Shown: positions 11,730-23,089, counted from the stretch's first letter. The stretch is 64,000 nt of DNA from Coffea arabica (GCF_036785885.1 NC_092317.1:6264501-6328500); one strand, 5' to 3'. Notes: a model not told the origin generated them from the sequence alone. A program made the numbers and translations.

Positions 11730-14020
11730 TGGTTTAACAAGATAAAAAATATGGTATGATTAAGTATGGCAGATGGCAGACAAATCAGCTCCAGCACACT
11801 GGGGTAGAGAACTTGACAACATTAGGAAGTCATGCATTAATATGCAAAAACTAGCCAGTGTACTTGGTCCATAATTTGGTAAAGACCAAAAGATGAAGCA
11901 AAATTCTTACTAGTTGTACTTGTACAATCAATATGAAATACAAGACTGGATTAATTGTTGCCACTTTTGGGATCAGCTGATTGATAGAGGAGCAAAATCT
12001 TGGGAAATTCTGAAAAGGGTACCAATTTTTTTCCAGTCATCGTTTGTTTCGTCTTCCGAATTTTGCTTTTAGAAATTTAGTTGTATCTTTTGTGATCTAT
12101 ACATTGATGTTATCCAGATGTGAACTTCATTTCCATCAAGTTGCAACTTCCATGGACTGCTATTGAAGTTGCTGATGCCACCCCACTAGTTGTTGATTAT
12201 AATAGTGAGGATTATTCTGATTAATGCTCTTGTAGCTTGCATCCAAGAGCAAGAAACCAAATTAACGCCTCAAAAAAACCACAAAATAGACAGACTTACC
12301 AACGTTTTTATAAAATCTGACTTCAAGACATCCTCTCTCCTTAGAAAGCTTAAAAAATGTTTTAACTCTTGTCACCTAACAAGTGTCATCGTTTGTCTTT
12401 TTGACATGCTCTCAGTATAGAAAACGTTATATTTTTAGCTCATCAACCTGGAGCATAAATCTACAGCAGTTTATGTACTGCAAATTATCAGAAGAAAGCT
12501 GATACTTTCTTGTCAAATTTGTCGCCAACTGTTGATAACCATTTGTTTTTAACATCTCTATTCGCTGAAAGATTAATGTGCTTTCTCCAATGCTTGAATT
12601 TGTGTTGGTTATTCTTTTGTAGTTATCAGGCTATAGGCACCATATGAAAGATCAGGAGATGGAAAAATCATCTACGTCTGACTTCCTGTTTCTTTGTTAG
12701 TTTTTCTTTTCTTTGTTTCCTCATTTGTTGAAAAGAATCTTGCAGCTAATTTTGGTTATGCAAAAGCACAACCCAGAACGGACAGATCAACAACCCTACC
12801 CATCTTTACTTCAAAGTATATCTTTGCTTTGGCATCTTGCAGGGATCCCCGAGGACAACAGATTGGAATTGGATGTTATAGCTAAAGGTCTTAGACACAG
12901 CTCCTAGGACAAAGTTGGTTCGATGAGATTTTAATGGAAATCATAAATAGTGCTGGTTTCAAGTCATTATCTCAGTTTTGATAAAGCATATTATCAATTT
13001 TCTGCGAGAAAGATACTCATTAGATACTACAAAGATGATTACCTAAAGAAAAGCTACATAATTTAATCAGAGAGTAACTTCCTATTACGTTTAGGTACCT
13101 AAATCCCACAGATTGATTTTTGATATGCAGTAATTCAAATTAGAAGGACTTCTATTGGATTACACAGTGTTAATCGAGCTGATTTCAACATGACAATGTA
13201 CATTTTGGACTTCATGGGTTCTGCTCCAGGGCTTCATGCAGTTCGGACCATGTCTAAGAACTGGTGTTAGACTTTCGACATAATTAAAATAAACGTAATA
13301 ACTTTTTCCATCGGGGAGATTGTTTGGGAGAGGAATATCCGAGAATGACTTGTTTTTCAGATTATATAGGTATAAACGAGTAGTATCAGAAACCGAAATG
13401 TCCTCCGTTCTTTGGTGAATTAAAGTTTAGGTCTTAAGCAGGAAACCATCATCCATATCTTTCTTGCATCTCACATCGTCACATTCCTGAACATTTTTTC
13501 TTTTAAACTCAAGGCTTTTCTTAATCTTGAATTACAAACCTAATATTTCTGGTCGAATTTAGGCTGGATTTTTTATACATGCAATATTCCTCAATTTGAA
13601 ACTGGATCTGTCATTTTCACTAAAGATTTATGTCAATCTGAGTTATGTCTGCTTCTATAAATGCTGAAACGATATTGTCAGAGAGGAGATAGTTAAAGAC
13701 AATTGTTATTGCTACTGGAAAAATTCCAAAGCTGAGAGGCTCTTGTTAGCTAATGTATTTGTATTTTGCATTATAACTCTACCTTATCAAAACATAGACA
13801 TCCATAAACTATATATTACTCTTCGTTTTGTATTATAGCTCTACCTAGTCTACTACTGTGTTTACTCCCAGTAAATAAACATTTTGCTGTATTCGCTTTC
13901 AACTGTGAATTTTTGTTCTTCACGTATAACATACCAATGATGGATGGTGTTACAATATTGTCAAGAAGAGAAAAATTACAACAAAGCATTCCTCGATCGA
14001 ACCAGATATCCAAGGATCAA
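11730..14020. other. gene-free intergenic DNA
   Basis: This should include the promoter of the minus-strand AP2/ERF gene (11730 upwards). Short frames near 12190-12420 and 12694-12907 have no recognisable domains. The end of one (residues reading AGIPEDNRLELDVIAKGL) looks mildly protein-like, but I cannot assign it. Confidence 0.4.
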
Positions 14021-15265
14021 TCACCTCCGGTACTGATACCTTTTGAAGTTGAAGTACAAACGTAGGACTCCTTGTCCAAAAGTGCACTTGAACCCCTTCT
14101 TATGGGAATAATCCCTTTGTTTGTTAACTACCCGAAATGCTATGTCTTCATAAGGTGGCCCTGAAGGGAACCTGATGATGCAGGTCTCTAAACTGTTGCC
14201 ATCCTTCTCGATGGCATAAGTCGGAGCTTTCTCTTTATCAGCAAGATCTGGATAGAAAATGTTGAATTTGTACCCTTGTACAATTTTTGGCTGTGGGCTA
14301 TCATGGTCATAGTGGTTGCGTTTGTATTTATTCCACTCATACCCCGTATGAACACGATTAAAATACTGGGGCTTTCTTGGACTGTACTTGGCACGCCACC
14401 AGTAGACCTGTGAATCAAGATTAATTTCATGTTTCCAGCCAAAAATTGCATCACCTTCTTCCATGGCTCCCATTGCTTTCTTCTCAAAGTTATCATCAGG
14501 AGCAGGGGCCCAGCCCCCAATTCTTGGCGATGCTTTTCTGGATTCTCTTCACGCCTTGTACATTGTGGCAAGAGAACTTGAACATCTTTCCCGTCATGAC
14601 AGACTGGGTCCTCCTCTATTGTCAGGCTTTGGACTGAAGTCTATCTCACAGTCTCCGAATTCTATTGGTTTCTCAAGGTGCTGGAGGTGTCTGCTAAGTA
14701 CTTCGGCGTGGATTTCCTCAAGACAAGCCTTACCCTTGAAGATATCAATGCGCCTAAGAAGAACTTCCCAAAATTCGACCACCTTAGCTGTACCAGACTG
14801 CATCTGCGCCTCAACCTGAGACCTTAGAGCTTCCAGTTCGCGATAAGATTTCCCCTGCAGAAGTCTCTGCACATATGATTCGATACTTCAATGCATTCCT
14901 TGCTCTTTGGCAAGCAGTTCAGGAGGAAGTTGCTCTCCACGCACAATGGCTCGATCAGATGAGTCCCTTTTTCTAGCTTCAGATAGTTCCCAATCACAAA
15001 CCACGAGCAGTGGCTGCCAATACTGCATGTGTCTTGGCGTTGCCTTGTCCAAGTCGAGATGCATCTTTATGTCCTCATAAAGGCCTTCCAATTCATGTAC
15101 AGTTAAACCCTTGAAAACCATGTCTGGTTCGTCTATTTCTACATCCAAATCATCTGAACGATAGAGATGCTTAGTAAGTAAATCGATTGGTATACCCGTC
15201 CCTCGCGTAGCCGTTTCCCGGAACCAACCTTGATTTGATCAAGGAGAAACTCTTCTTGCGTCTTA
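14021..15265 (-). pseudogene. CACTIN pseudogene, probably processed
   Basis: Minus-strand reading gives the middle and C-terminal parts of CACTIN, a conserved splicing-associated protein. Segments are EEFLLDQIKVGSGKRLREGR, then VFKGLTVHELEGLYEDIKMHLDLD, KSYRELEALRSQVEAQMQSGTAKVVEFWEVLLRRI, and the C-terminal domain (MGAMEEGD ... QVYWWRAKYSPRKPQYFNRVHTGYEWNKYKR ... FNFKRYQYRR). The frame has one stop directly after EQGMH, another after GGPSLS, and frame changes near 15190 and 14570. No intron-like gaps separate the segments and the N-terminal third is missing, as expected of a 5'-truncated retrocopy. I saw no clear poly(A) tail or flanking duplication, so retrotransposition is inferred. A functional parent should exist elsewhere in the genome. 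Confidence 0.88.
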
Positions 15266-15599
15266 ATAGTTAATAAAGGATATTCTCAAAGGAAGAAGTA
15301 AGTAGCTAGATCACAAAGAGTTGATCCATTTATGATATGCAAACAAAGAAGTAATTAATCAGCAGGTCACCAAAAAAAGAAAAAAGAAATCAGCAGGTCA
15401 CAAAGAATAGGTGTCGACCAAGGATCAAAGTTTTAATTTTCAAGTTCTAACATTTTTGAACAATTTTTTTAGTTCATATTAGTTCATACTTCATATCTTT
15501 CATATTTATGAGCCAGAAACACTAATGCGTAAATCAGTCATTCATGAGACTTTTATATATAGTGTACATTGGCCTAGTAGAAACCATTTTTCTTCCCTT

Positions 15600-16480
15600 G
15601 ATAAGCTAAATAAAATTGTTCAAGACTCCTTCACGCCATATTCTCTCATGGTCGAGACATCCATTTGATCTCCTGACTTTCCAGGCCCAAACATGCTGCT
15701 TAGACATTCATCTAAAACTCCCAGTCCCCCAATGCACCGTAACATCTAAATCTCCTTGATTATGCAAAGCAGGCTCTGGAATTGGATGATTGGGAAATCT
15801 GTTGGTTTTTGCATCAAAATAAATGATGGAGTAGGAATCGTCACTGGTATATTTAACTATCCAATGCAGGCGCCCGTCGAGGAAAGGGCCTGATCTACCC
15901 GACTGGAAGGGAAATTTATCAAATTCAATTTTTTGCTTCTCAAACTAGCAACAAGAACAAGACTTTCAGGTACCTCGGTTGCTTCCTGTTTTCTCATTCT
16001 GCGGATATATAGAACTGCTTTGTGGCCATCAGAGCGCTCTCATCATAACAAAGCCCGGCTAATATTTTTCTGACTGACGAGATTTTGAAGCTCTCATAAA
16101 GATCAATTTGTAGCACTTCGTTGCGACATCTGGTTGAAGGTTCCATAAGCACATGGATATCAAGTTTATCCATCAAGTTATTACCAGTGAGAACACTGAA
16201 GAGCAACAGCCACTCACATGAACTCATCAATCGAAAACATTGGATACTTGGAAGTATTTTGGATTGGTTTTGGAAGTTCCTGAACAAAAACTTGATCGTC
16301 CATAGAATAAAAACAGGCTTTCCTCCCATCATCATGATCAACCCCTGGGATGAGCATGATTAAGGCTCGTTTTCTTCCTTTTCTGGAGACGCTGAATTTG
16401 GGATCGGATATCCAAGACCGCCATTGTTTACAAACGCACATGGATCGCAAAAGAGGCTTCACAGGTAGCCTATACTGCTA
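15600..16480 (-). pseudogene. F-box protein pseudogene
   Basis: The minus strand reads from the second half of an F-box (LPVKPLLRSMCVCKQWRSWISDPKF) into an F-box-associated domain. Recognisable segments are CRNEVLQIDLYESFKISSVRK, then GPFLDGRLHWIVKYTSDDSYSIIYFDAKTNRFP, then LGVLDECLSSMFGPG and MREYGVKES. These are the usual blocks of plant FBA-type F-box proteins, which recruit substrates to SCF ubiquitin ligases. The blocks lie in different frames with stops between them, and the first half of the F-box is absent. The gene is dead. It lies about 330 bp upstream of the CACTIN relic on the same strand; I see no functional link. Confidence 0.8.
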
Positions 16481-16825
16481 CTGCATGCATGATCCAACTC
16501 TACTTCCAAGAACCTGCATGGAATCTGACAGTCAGGAGAGTTGTGGGTAATTTCATTCAAATTGACCGAAGCTATGTTCAAAACCTGTCTCGAGAAATTT
16601 GGCTGATACAGAGTAAAAGTAGTGCTCCAACAAACTGCTATCTTAGATTTGATTTGAAGGAAGCATTAAAATTCTGGGAGTTGCCATGGGAAGTCGATTG
16701 TCAAGTCAATCGTAACATCATAGGCTTTGGGCAATTATTAAGTAGCTTCTTACAAGATGAAAGTAGCCAGCTTCTGAGCACGCAGATTTCGGACCCATCA
16801 TAGGTGCAGTGATGGATTTCTGAAT
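16481..16825. other. unassigned DNA
   Basis: A 104-codon plus-strand frame (16489-16803) overlaps the broken end of the F-box relic. It shows no domain I recognise and is probably chance. Confidence 0.3.
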
Positions 16826-17328
16826 GAAAAAATAGCCAATTTAGTCCGTAAACTTTTTTTTAGTGCCGATTTGGTCCCAAACTTTTATTCATAACCAATT
16901 TGATACGTGAACTTATTTTGCGATTTCAATTAAGGATCTTTATGACGGCGCTATCACTTAAAACTAATATGGCTCCTAATTGACTAGCTAAACAGAGGTA
17001 TTTTGGGAATGTAATAAATCATGTAAGAAGCTTCAAGATTATACTTTAAAGAAGTTTCATCGGGTGATTTTTTACACGATTTAAAAGCTCTGTCTGATAT
17101 TTTTACACAATTTATTTGTTTTATTACATTTTTGTGAGTGATATTTCCAAAAAAACCCTTGTATAGTTAGTCAATTTGGAGCCAAATCAGTTTTAAATAG
17201 TGATGCCACCATAGAGTTCTTAATTAGAACTGTAAAATAAGTTCAAGTATTAAATTGACTAGAAATAAAAGTTAGAAGCTAAATCGGTATGAGCAAAAAA
17301 GTTTAGAGATGAAATTGGCCATTTTCCC
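16826..17328. mobile_element. ~500 bp foldback MITE with long terminal inverted repeats
   Basis: The left end (AAAAAATAGCCAATTTagTC, then TAAACTTTTTT, CCGATTT, AACTTTTATT, AATTTgATAC) is repeated in inverse order at the right end over roughly 120 bp, with perhaps 75-80% identity by eye. The centre is AT-rich and non-coding. Long inverted repeats with no transposase suggest a MULE-like or foldback MITE. I could not find a convincing target duplication. Confidence 0.7.
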
Positions 17329-17717
17329 TTTTTATATTTATCATTTTCTACAAATGGCAGAATATGGTTCTTGACGTTTAGGTAGTTTAACTATGTAATT
17401 TTTTTGTACTAGAAAGATGGTATCTTGAGGAGAAAAAAGAGAAAAATATAAAATAGATTCCGGTAACAAAAGAAATTATTTTTGTATTAAATGTGTGAGA
17501 TGCATTAGCTTTGTAATTAATGCCTAAATTAAAATTGATTTTAGGTTTGATAATATCCGTCCATTGAACTCGCCAATCAAACCTGGGGAGTTTCGTATAA
17601 CATCATTCATATACTTAGGAACGCTCCTTTTGGTTCATGAATTGGATAATGTGGGATTTGTAATCCCATTCAACGCATATAACAAAAGTGCATATAAAAA
17701 GTTGATAGCGGATGCTC
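17329..17717. other. gene-free AT-rich DNA
   Basis: No gene or element recognised. A 73-codon frame at 17564-17785 runs into the following SINE tail and is not credible. Confidence 0.3.
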
Positions 17718-17976
17718 TTTTTTTTTTTCGATATGATAGATTTACAATTTTTGTATTTTTATGCTACGGGAAGAGGAGAACCTGAACAGGTCGAGAAAAA
17801 TTGGAGGGGACTGAACCACCTACTGGTCCAGACGAGTGCACGACGCTCTCGTCTGGAAGCCACTCGAAGTGGCTTGCCACATTTTTTGTGGCCAATGGTG
17901 GGAGGCAAGGTTTGATCCTCAGACCTCCCACTCCACCAACTTTGGTGGTGGCCACTGAGTTAAGAGTGCAAGTAAC
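17718..17976 (-). mobile_element. tRNA-derived SINE, apparently full length
   Basis: Read on the minus strand, an A-box-like TAACTCAGTGG lies at about 17951-17961. A B-box-like GGATCAAACC follows near 17913. The body contains two small hairpins (CCACCACCAAAGTTGGTGG and GTGGCAAGCCACTTCGAGTGGC). The 3' region ends in an A-rich tail, seen as T at 17718-17728. These are the signatures of a tRNA-derived SINE. No flanking duplication is obvious. A diverged piece of the same 3' region lies at 18890-19010. Confidence 0.75.
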
Positions 17977-18008
17977 AATTCAGTTGGCAACCTGCAAATT
18001 GGGGGAAT

Positions 18009-18537
18009 TAGGGATGTAATCGAGTCAAGTCGAGCTCGAGTATTGCTATACTCGAGTATTGCTATACTCGAGCTCGACTCGACCCTTATGTAACTAGGCT
18101 CGAACTCGAGCCTGAGCTCGACTGAGCCTAAAAAATCGTAACTTGAGAAAATCCCTATAAACCCGAGACTCGACTCGATAAGGCTCGACCTTTAGTTAAA
18201 GCCTTATCAAGCCGAGTCTAATCAAGCTTTTTGACTCGACTCGGAAAATGTACAATTCTGCCATTATGGATTTTATTATAAAGAAGAGTATATTGTAAAT
18301 TCAGTATAAATTATACCCATAACAGTCATTTTATAATTATAATATATATATATTATTTAAATATATCCCGACTTGACGAGTAGCTCGACGAGCCACAAGC
18401 CCCAAAATATTGACTCGAAACTCGACTCGAAAGTACGTTCGAATAGCTCGAGACTCGGCTCGAACTCGATCAAATCGAGTTCAAGCCAAGCCATTGACCG
18501 AGCAGCTCGCGAGTAGTTCGGCTCGCATACATCCCTA
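18009..18537. mobile_element. hAT-type MITE filled with GAGCTCG/CGAGTC motifs
   Basis: Terminal inverted repeats TAGGGATGTA (18009-18018) and TACATCCCTA (18528-18537) are flanked by 8-bp near-identical duplications, gggggaat (18001-18008) and gggagaat (18538-18545). An 8-bp duplication is typical of hAT transposons. Both subterminal regions are dense in short CGAGTC, GAGCTCG and CTCGACTCG motifs in both orientations. Such clustered short motifs often serve as transposase binding sites in hAT elements. The centre is AT-rich and non-coding, so the 529-bp element is non-autonomous. Confidence 0.85.
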
Positions 18538-18545
18538 GGGAGAAT

Positions 18546-19337
18546 TGGAGAGAGTAGAAGGGGTAAACTGGCCATCCAGAAACATTTGAAAATTCTGCAA
18601 AGGTGGTTGTAGCTTGTGAGTAGTTTGAGTCTGCAACAAGCAAGTAAAACTTTTCAATATTTGTAAGGTATGAGTCGCCATTGTCTAAACTCTAAACAAA
18701 TAAATAATCTATATATGGTTTACTGAACTTTATACCTAGCAAAATTGACTACGACAAACTCATCTTATTAAGCACGTAAAGGTTCTTCCATTTTTCTAGT
18801 CAAATATGGCCGCCATTTGTTTCTTGTCAAATTGACCATGAGATTAAAAAAAAAACAATAATTCTATCCTGTTTTACTAAAGGATCTTTTTTATTTTTTT
18901 ATACACGATAGATTTTATACTATAACTATTCCTTGTTTACTAGGGGAGGAGGGAGAACCTAAACAAATCAAGAAGAAACCGATGAATCATCACCGATCCA
19001 AACGGGTGTCTATGCACATGCTGGCAAAATATTTCCAAGAAAGACTGAATATTAGAATGTAAGTAAAAAAATTGTGATCCCTGATCTACACTCAAATAGA
19101 GATTTAAAATTACCTTGGTACGCAACTATTCCAAAAGTAGTAAATTATTTACTAAAGGATCTCAACAATGTCAAAACATCATTGGACTAGCACTCTAGTC
19201 AAAATTCGTTACGGAGTTGACTTAACCTGATCTTTTTTGAACTGTCAATTACACCTCAACCACTAACTTTTCAGAACAGTCTGAAAACACTTTTCTTTCA
19301 GGCCTGAAAATCCCTGAAACTAAGTAAAACAACATAC
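18546..19337. other. intergenic DNA with a SINE fragment; upstream flank of the NLR gene
   Basis: Positions about 18890-19010 match the 3' part of the SINE at 17718-17976 (GGGAGAACCTaAACAaaTC after a T-rich tail), truncated and diverged. The rest, up to the ATG at 19338, should hold the promoter of the resistance gene. I see no TATA box that I would defend. Confidence 0.4.
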
Positions 19338-22061
19338 ATGGCTGAACAAGTAGTTATTTTACTATTGGACAAGATTGCTGACTATCTGATTGAGGGAGCT
19401 GCAGGTTTATGGCCAAAGGACTTGAAGCTACGTGATCAGATTGAATGGGTCGAAGGGGAGCTGAGGCGAATGCAGTGCTTCATCAAGGACGTAGATTCAA
19501 GACAAGATGCTGATGAAAGAGTCAAAAATTGGGTTGCAGACTTAAGGGAGGTTGCATATGATACAGATGATATTCTTGACTCTTTTGTTTACAGTCTGGT
19601 ACAAGGACAGCAGAGGGGAGTTCTTGTTACATTTCTCAAGAGGTACTTCCTCTCCTTTAATGAGTTGATCTTATGTCGTAAGTTGAATGATCAGATAAAA
19701 CGAATCAGGATTAGACTCCAAGAGATTAGTGACAGAAAATCCACATACGGAATTGGAAATATAGGAATAGGGACAGAAGGGGCTGGTTTTGCAGCTAGCA
19801 GACTGCAAGAGAGGAGAAGATCATCTGTTCATGTTTGCGAGGATATTGTTGGTCTGGTTGAAGATGTAAAAATAATTGAATCACAGTTGATTCATGGAGA
19901 ATCAAGGCGTTGTGTTGTCTCAGTTGTCGGCATGGCAGGTATAGGCAAGACCACTCTTGCCAAGAGAGTTTACCTTAAATCTGATCTTAAGGAGCATGTT
20001 GATTGCTGTGCTTTTGTTTATGTCTCTCAAAATTTTAGAGCAAGAGAGATATTACAAGAACTGGGGAAAAAATTGATGGGAAATGTAGGAGGAGATTTTG
20101 GAAGAGCAAGCAATGAAGAATTGCGGGAGATAATCTCAAGTTTTTTGGAGAGTAAAAGGTATCTTATAGTTTTGGATGATTTGTGGAATTTTGCAGATTG
20201 GGATGATCTCAAAGCAGCCTTTCCTGAGGAGAAAAATGGGAGTAGAATTCTGCTTACTACCCGTTTTAAAGATGTTGCTCTCTATGCTGACTCGAAAAGT
20301 ACCCCACATGAACTCTGCCTAATGAATGACGAGGATTGTTGGAAATTGTTCTCCAAGATGGTGCAATTAGACCGGGAATCCTCTGCAAGTTTGCCACCAT
20401 GGGCTGAAGAATTAGGTAAGCAGATGCTGAGGAGATGTGGGGGATTACCACTTGCTATTGTGGTGCTAGGTGGCCTGCTGTCAAGAAAAGATGCAACCTT
20501 TAACGAGTGGCAAAAGGTGTTTCAGAGTATGCATTGGCAGTTGAGGCAAGAACCAATGCAATATGGAGATGTGTTGGCCCTGAGTTATATGGACTTGCCA
20601 CACTACTTGAAATCATGTTTCTTATACTTTGGTCTCTTCCCTGAGGATTTTGAAATTTCTGCAAGGAGATTGATGCTGCTGTGGGTTGCAGAGGGATTTG
20701 TGCTGCCAAGAGGTCAACAACCCCTTGAAGATGTAGCAGAAGATTACTTGGAAGAGCTTATTGGAAGAAACATGGTTCAAGTGGCTAAAAGGAAGTCCAA
20801 TGGAAGGATTAAAGCATGCCGAATCCATGACCTTCTCAGAGACCTTTCAATCTCAATAGCCAAGGAGGAACACTTCCTTGATTTCATCCATGGAGATGTC
20901 AATGCTGATTCTGTTACAACAAGATGTCGCAGACTTGGCATTCATTCTGGAGAAATCTCCATTACAGAGAACACTCCAAAAGTTCGTTCATTGTTGTGCT
21001 TTGATTCGGTTGAATCGAATTTCAAACCAAGGAAGGTTAAGCTCTTGCGCGTGCTTGACTTAGAAGGCGCTTACTTAACTCAGCTGGACTCTGAAATAGG
21101 AAATCTCATCCATTTGAGGTACCTGAGTTTAAGAGAAACTTGGTTAAAAAGATTTCCATCAACAATTGGCTACCTTGAGAAGTTGCAAACTTTGGACTTG
21201 AGGTCGACATTGATTAGTCCAATCCCCCTTGCAATTTGGAAGCTGCTGAACCTGCGGTTCTTGTACTTCAATGAACTGAAAGAAATGGTTGTGGATCCAC
21301 CAAAGGATGCAGCTCTAACTCATCTCCAAACTTTGCAAGGGTTATGCATTAGCCAAAAGAGTCGAATTGAGAATGGCTTGGACAAATTGACCAACATAAG
21401 AGAACTGGAATTGCATGGTGAGCTGTATGCACAAGAAGCTGCCTTGGAAAAGTGGATTCTCAACTCAAAGAACCTGGAATGTCTGAAGCTACATGCTAAT
21501 CCAGTTACAGCATTCGTGGTTGATGCTCACACTAAAATTCAGGACTTTGACAGAACCCGTCTTTCGATCCCCAAGTCAACGATGTTTGCAGATCATTTTT
21601 TTCTTTCTAAGCTGCATCTGGACGGATATATCAAGAAGCTCTATGATGTTGAACATTTTCCACCGAACCTTGAGGAGCTATCATTGAAAGACTCCTATTT
21701 GATGGAAGATCCCATGCCAAAGCTGGAGAAGCTGCAGAATCTTAGAGTCCTAAAATTGAAACAATGTGCGTACGTGGGGAAAGAATTAGTTTGCTCAAGT
21801 GGAGGGTTTCCTCAACTGCATTTGCTGAAACTTTCTTTCCTCACATTACAGACTTGGAGGATAGAGGAAGGATCATTGTGCAACCTTAAACAGTTGGAAA
21901 TTGTAGAATGCAAACAACTGAAGATTCTCCCGAGGGGATTGCATCCATTGACTAGTCTGAAGGATCTGAGATTAGGATATATGCCCCATGAATTCGCATT
22001 GAAGGCTCGAGATCGTGCAGGGGAGAACTGGTACAGAATTCATCGCGTGCCTCCATTATAA
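19338..22061 (+). CDS. CC-NB-LRR disease resistance protein (RPP13-like)
   Basis: A single-exon 907-residue intracellular immune receptor that looks complete. An Rx-type coiled-coil covers about residues 1-165, with an EDVID-like VAYDTDDILD at 73-82. The NB-ARC domain follows: P-loop GMAGIGKTT (198-206), kinase-2 YLIVLDDLW (275-283), RNBS-B GSRILLTTR (301-309), GLPL CGGLPLAIVVLGG (367-379) and RNBS-D CFLYFGLFPEDFEI (427-440). The MHD position reads IHD (496-498), a variant common in this subclass. Leucine-rich repeats fill about residue 540 to the end. No TIR or integrated decoy domain is present. The family detects pathogen effectors and triggers hypersensitive cell death; the effector is unknown. 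It stands alone, with no second NLR in the window. Confidence 0.96.
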   Translation: MAEQVVILLLDKIADYLIEGAAGLWPKDLKLRDQIEWVEGELRRMQCFIKDVDSRQDADERVKNWVADLREVAYDTDDILDSFVYSLVQGQQRGVLVTFLKRYFLSFNELILCRKLNDQIKRIRIRLQEISDRKSTYGIGNIGIGTEGAGFAASRLQERRRSSVHVCEDIVGLVEDVKIIESQLIHGESRRCVVSVVGMAGIGKTTLAKRVYLKSDLKEHVDCCAFVYVSQNFRAREILQELGKKLMGNVGGDFGRASNEELREIISSFLESKRYLIVLDDLWNFADWDDLKAAFPEEKNGSRILLTTRFKDVALYADSKSTPHELCLMNDEDCWKLFSKMVQLDRESSASLPPWAEELGKQMLRRCGGLPLAIVVLGGLLSRKDATFNEWQKVFQSMHWQLRQEPMQYGDVLALSYMDLPHYLKSCFLYFGLFPEDFEISARRLMLLWVAEGFVLPRGQQPLEDVAEDYLEELIGRNMVQVAKRKSNGRIKACRIHDLLRDLSISIAKEEHFLDFIHGDVNADSVTTRCRRLGIHSGEISITENTPKVRSLLCFDSVESNFKPRKVKLLRVLDLEGAYLTQLDSEIGNLIHLRYLSLRETWLKRFPSTIGYLEKLQTLDLRSTLISPIPLAIWKLLNLRFLYFNELKEMVVDPPKDAALTHLQTLQGLCISQKSRIENGLDKLTNIRELELHGELYAQEAALEKWILNSKNLECLKLHANPVTAFVVDAHTKIQDFDRTRLSIPKSTMFADHFFLSKLHLDGYIKKLYDVEHFPPNLEELSLKDSYLMEDPMPKLEKLQNLRVLKLKQCAYVGKELVCSSGGFPQLHLLKLSFLTLQTWRIEEGSLCNLKQLEIVECKQLKILPRGLHPLTSLKDLRLGYMPHEFALKARDRAGENWYRIHRVPPL

Positions 22062-22420
22062 ATTGCCTTCATTGGTAAAATCAGATGGCTGCAGCCAAAT
22101 TTTTATGGTGGCCTAATGCTTTCCTGAGTTCTTTTGTCCATCAAAATTCTTTCTTTTACATCTCTTTTATTACCTCTTTTTCATTACTTCCTTCCTTGTA
22201 ACATGTAACAGACTATTGCTTTTATGAAGACCGACTCACTTTACAACCAATCTTCAAATAAACTTCATATTGAAAGATGAAGTTTTTAATTTCAGATATC
22301 TAAAACAAATTAGGCAAAGGTACTATCTACTTTTAAATTGAAATGTTCTGGAAAAAAAAAAAGATCTAAAGCAATTGAATTCATGCTTTTATGTATTCTT
22401 AATAACACTTTTAAGCACTT
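22062..22420. other. 3' flank of the NLR gene
   Basis: T-rich sequence after the stop at 22061, with AATAAA at about 22256-22261 that could serve as a polyadenylation signal. No other gene is visible. Confidence 0.4.
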
Positions 22421-22439
22421 CAACAAACATCCATATCAT

Positions 22440-22528
22440 TTTTTTTTAGTGTAAGTGGGAGGATTCGAACTCGAGACCTCTTGCTTACACTCTCTTCTTC
22501 CCCGTACCACCCAACCCAACCCTCTCTC
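22440..22528 (-). mobile_element. short SINE with a 19-bp target-site duplication
   Basis: An 89-bp insertion is bracketed by perfect copies of caacaaacatccatatcat (22421-22439 and 22529-22547). On the minus strand it carries a tRNA-like 3' half (GGTCTCGAGTTCGAATCCTCCCACTTACACT region; B-box GAGTTCGAATCC) and a 9-base A tail. A long duplication plus A tail is the mark of LINE-driven retroposition. The small size suggests 5' truncation. The perfect duplication points to a recent insertion. Confidence 0.88.
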
Positions 22529-22547
22529 CAACAAACATCCATATCAT

Positions 22548-23089
22548 GGTAAGGAATGAGTAAAGTGAAATGAAGATTCTACTGATTTCACGTGTTTAAT
22601 GGCTAAGTATGGTAATGCATGAACTACCTTCTGGAACCATTATCCTAATGGCTCGTAATTAAGATTTTCACAATGTAACAGCTAGTAACATTTTAAAGAG
22701 CTATAAAACAATGAACAAACTTCCTTTACAGAAAAAAAATACATGATTTTTTTAACAGGTGCCCTAAGCACTGTTAACATCATATTATTCGTCTAACTTA
22801 CTATATATATATATATATACATACATACTAATAATTATTATTTTTTTATATTTATATATTTTATATTTAATATTATTTACCATCTTGTATTTATTTATTT
22901 TTTATAATTAATTTTATATTTTAAAAAATATAACACCTGAATATATTTTAAAGAATGTACGTGGGAACTGAAAAAATAAAATATTAATGTACTAACCTTG
23001 TACAATTGTACTTCAGCATGAGCAGCATACAGCCAACTTTTGTTTCTGGACGAGGGGTGTCCATCTCTCATCCTTAATTCCACGTGTCA
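22548..23089. other. AT-rich intergenic DNA
   Basis: Includes a TA microsatellite at about 22804-22819 and extended AT-rich sequence. No gene is supported. Confidence 0.4.

Noticed and set aside
14188-14571. 127-codon minus-strand frame as a separate gene
   Set aside because: It is the shifted frame across the CACTIN pseudogene; the conserved residues lie in the other frame.
16489-16803. 104-codon plus-strand frame beside the F-box relic
   Set aside because: No recognisable domain, and it overlaps the broken end of the minus-strand pseudogene.
19924-19960. miR482-type target site at the NLR P-loop codons
   Set aside because: About five mismatches to the miR482 sequence I remember; too weak without small-RNA data.
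22440-22528. A genuine tRNA gene, suggested by the B-box-like GAGTTCGAATCC
   Set aside because: No full cloverleaf; A tail and a 19-bp flanking duplication identify a SINE.
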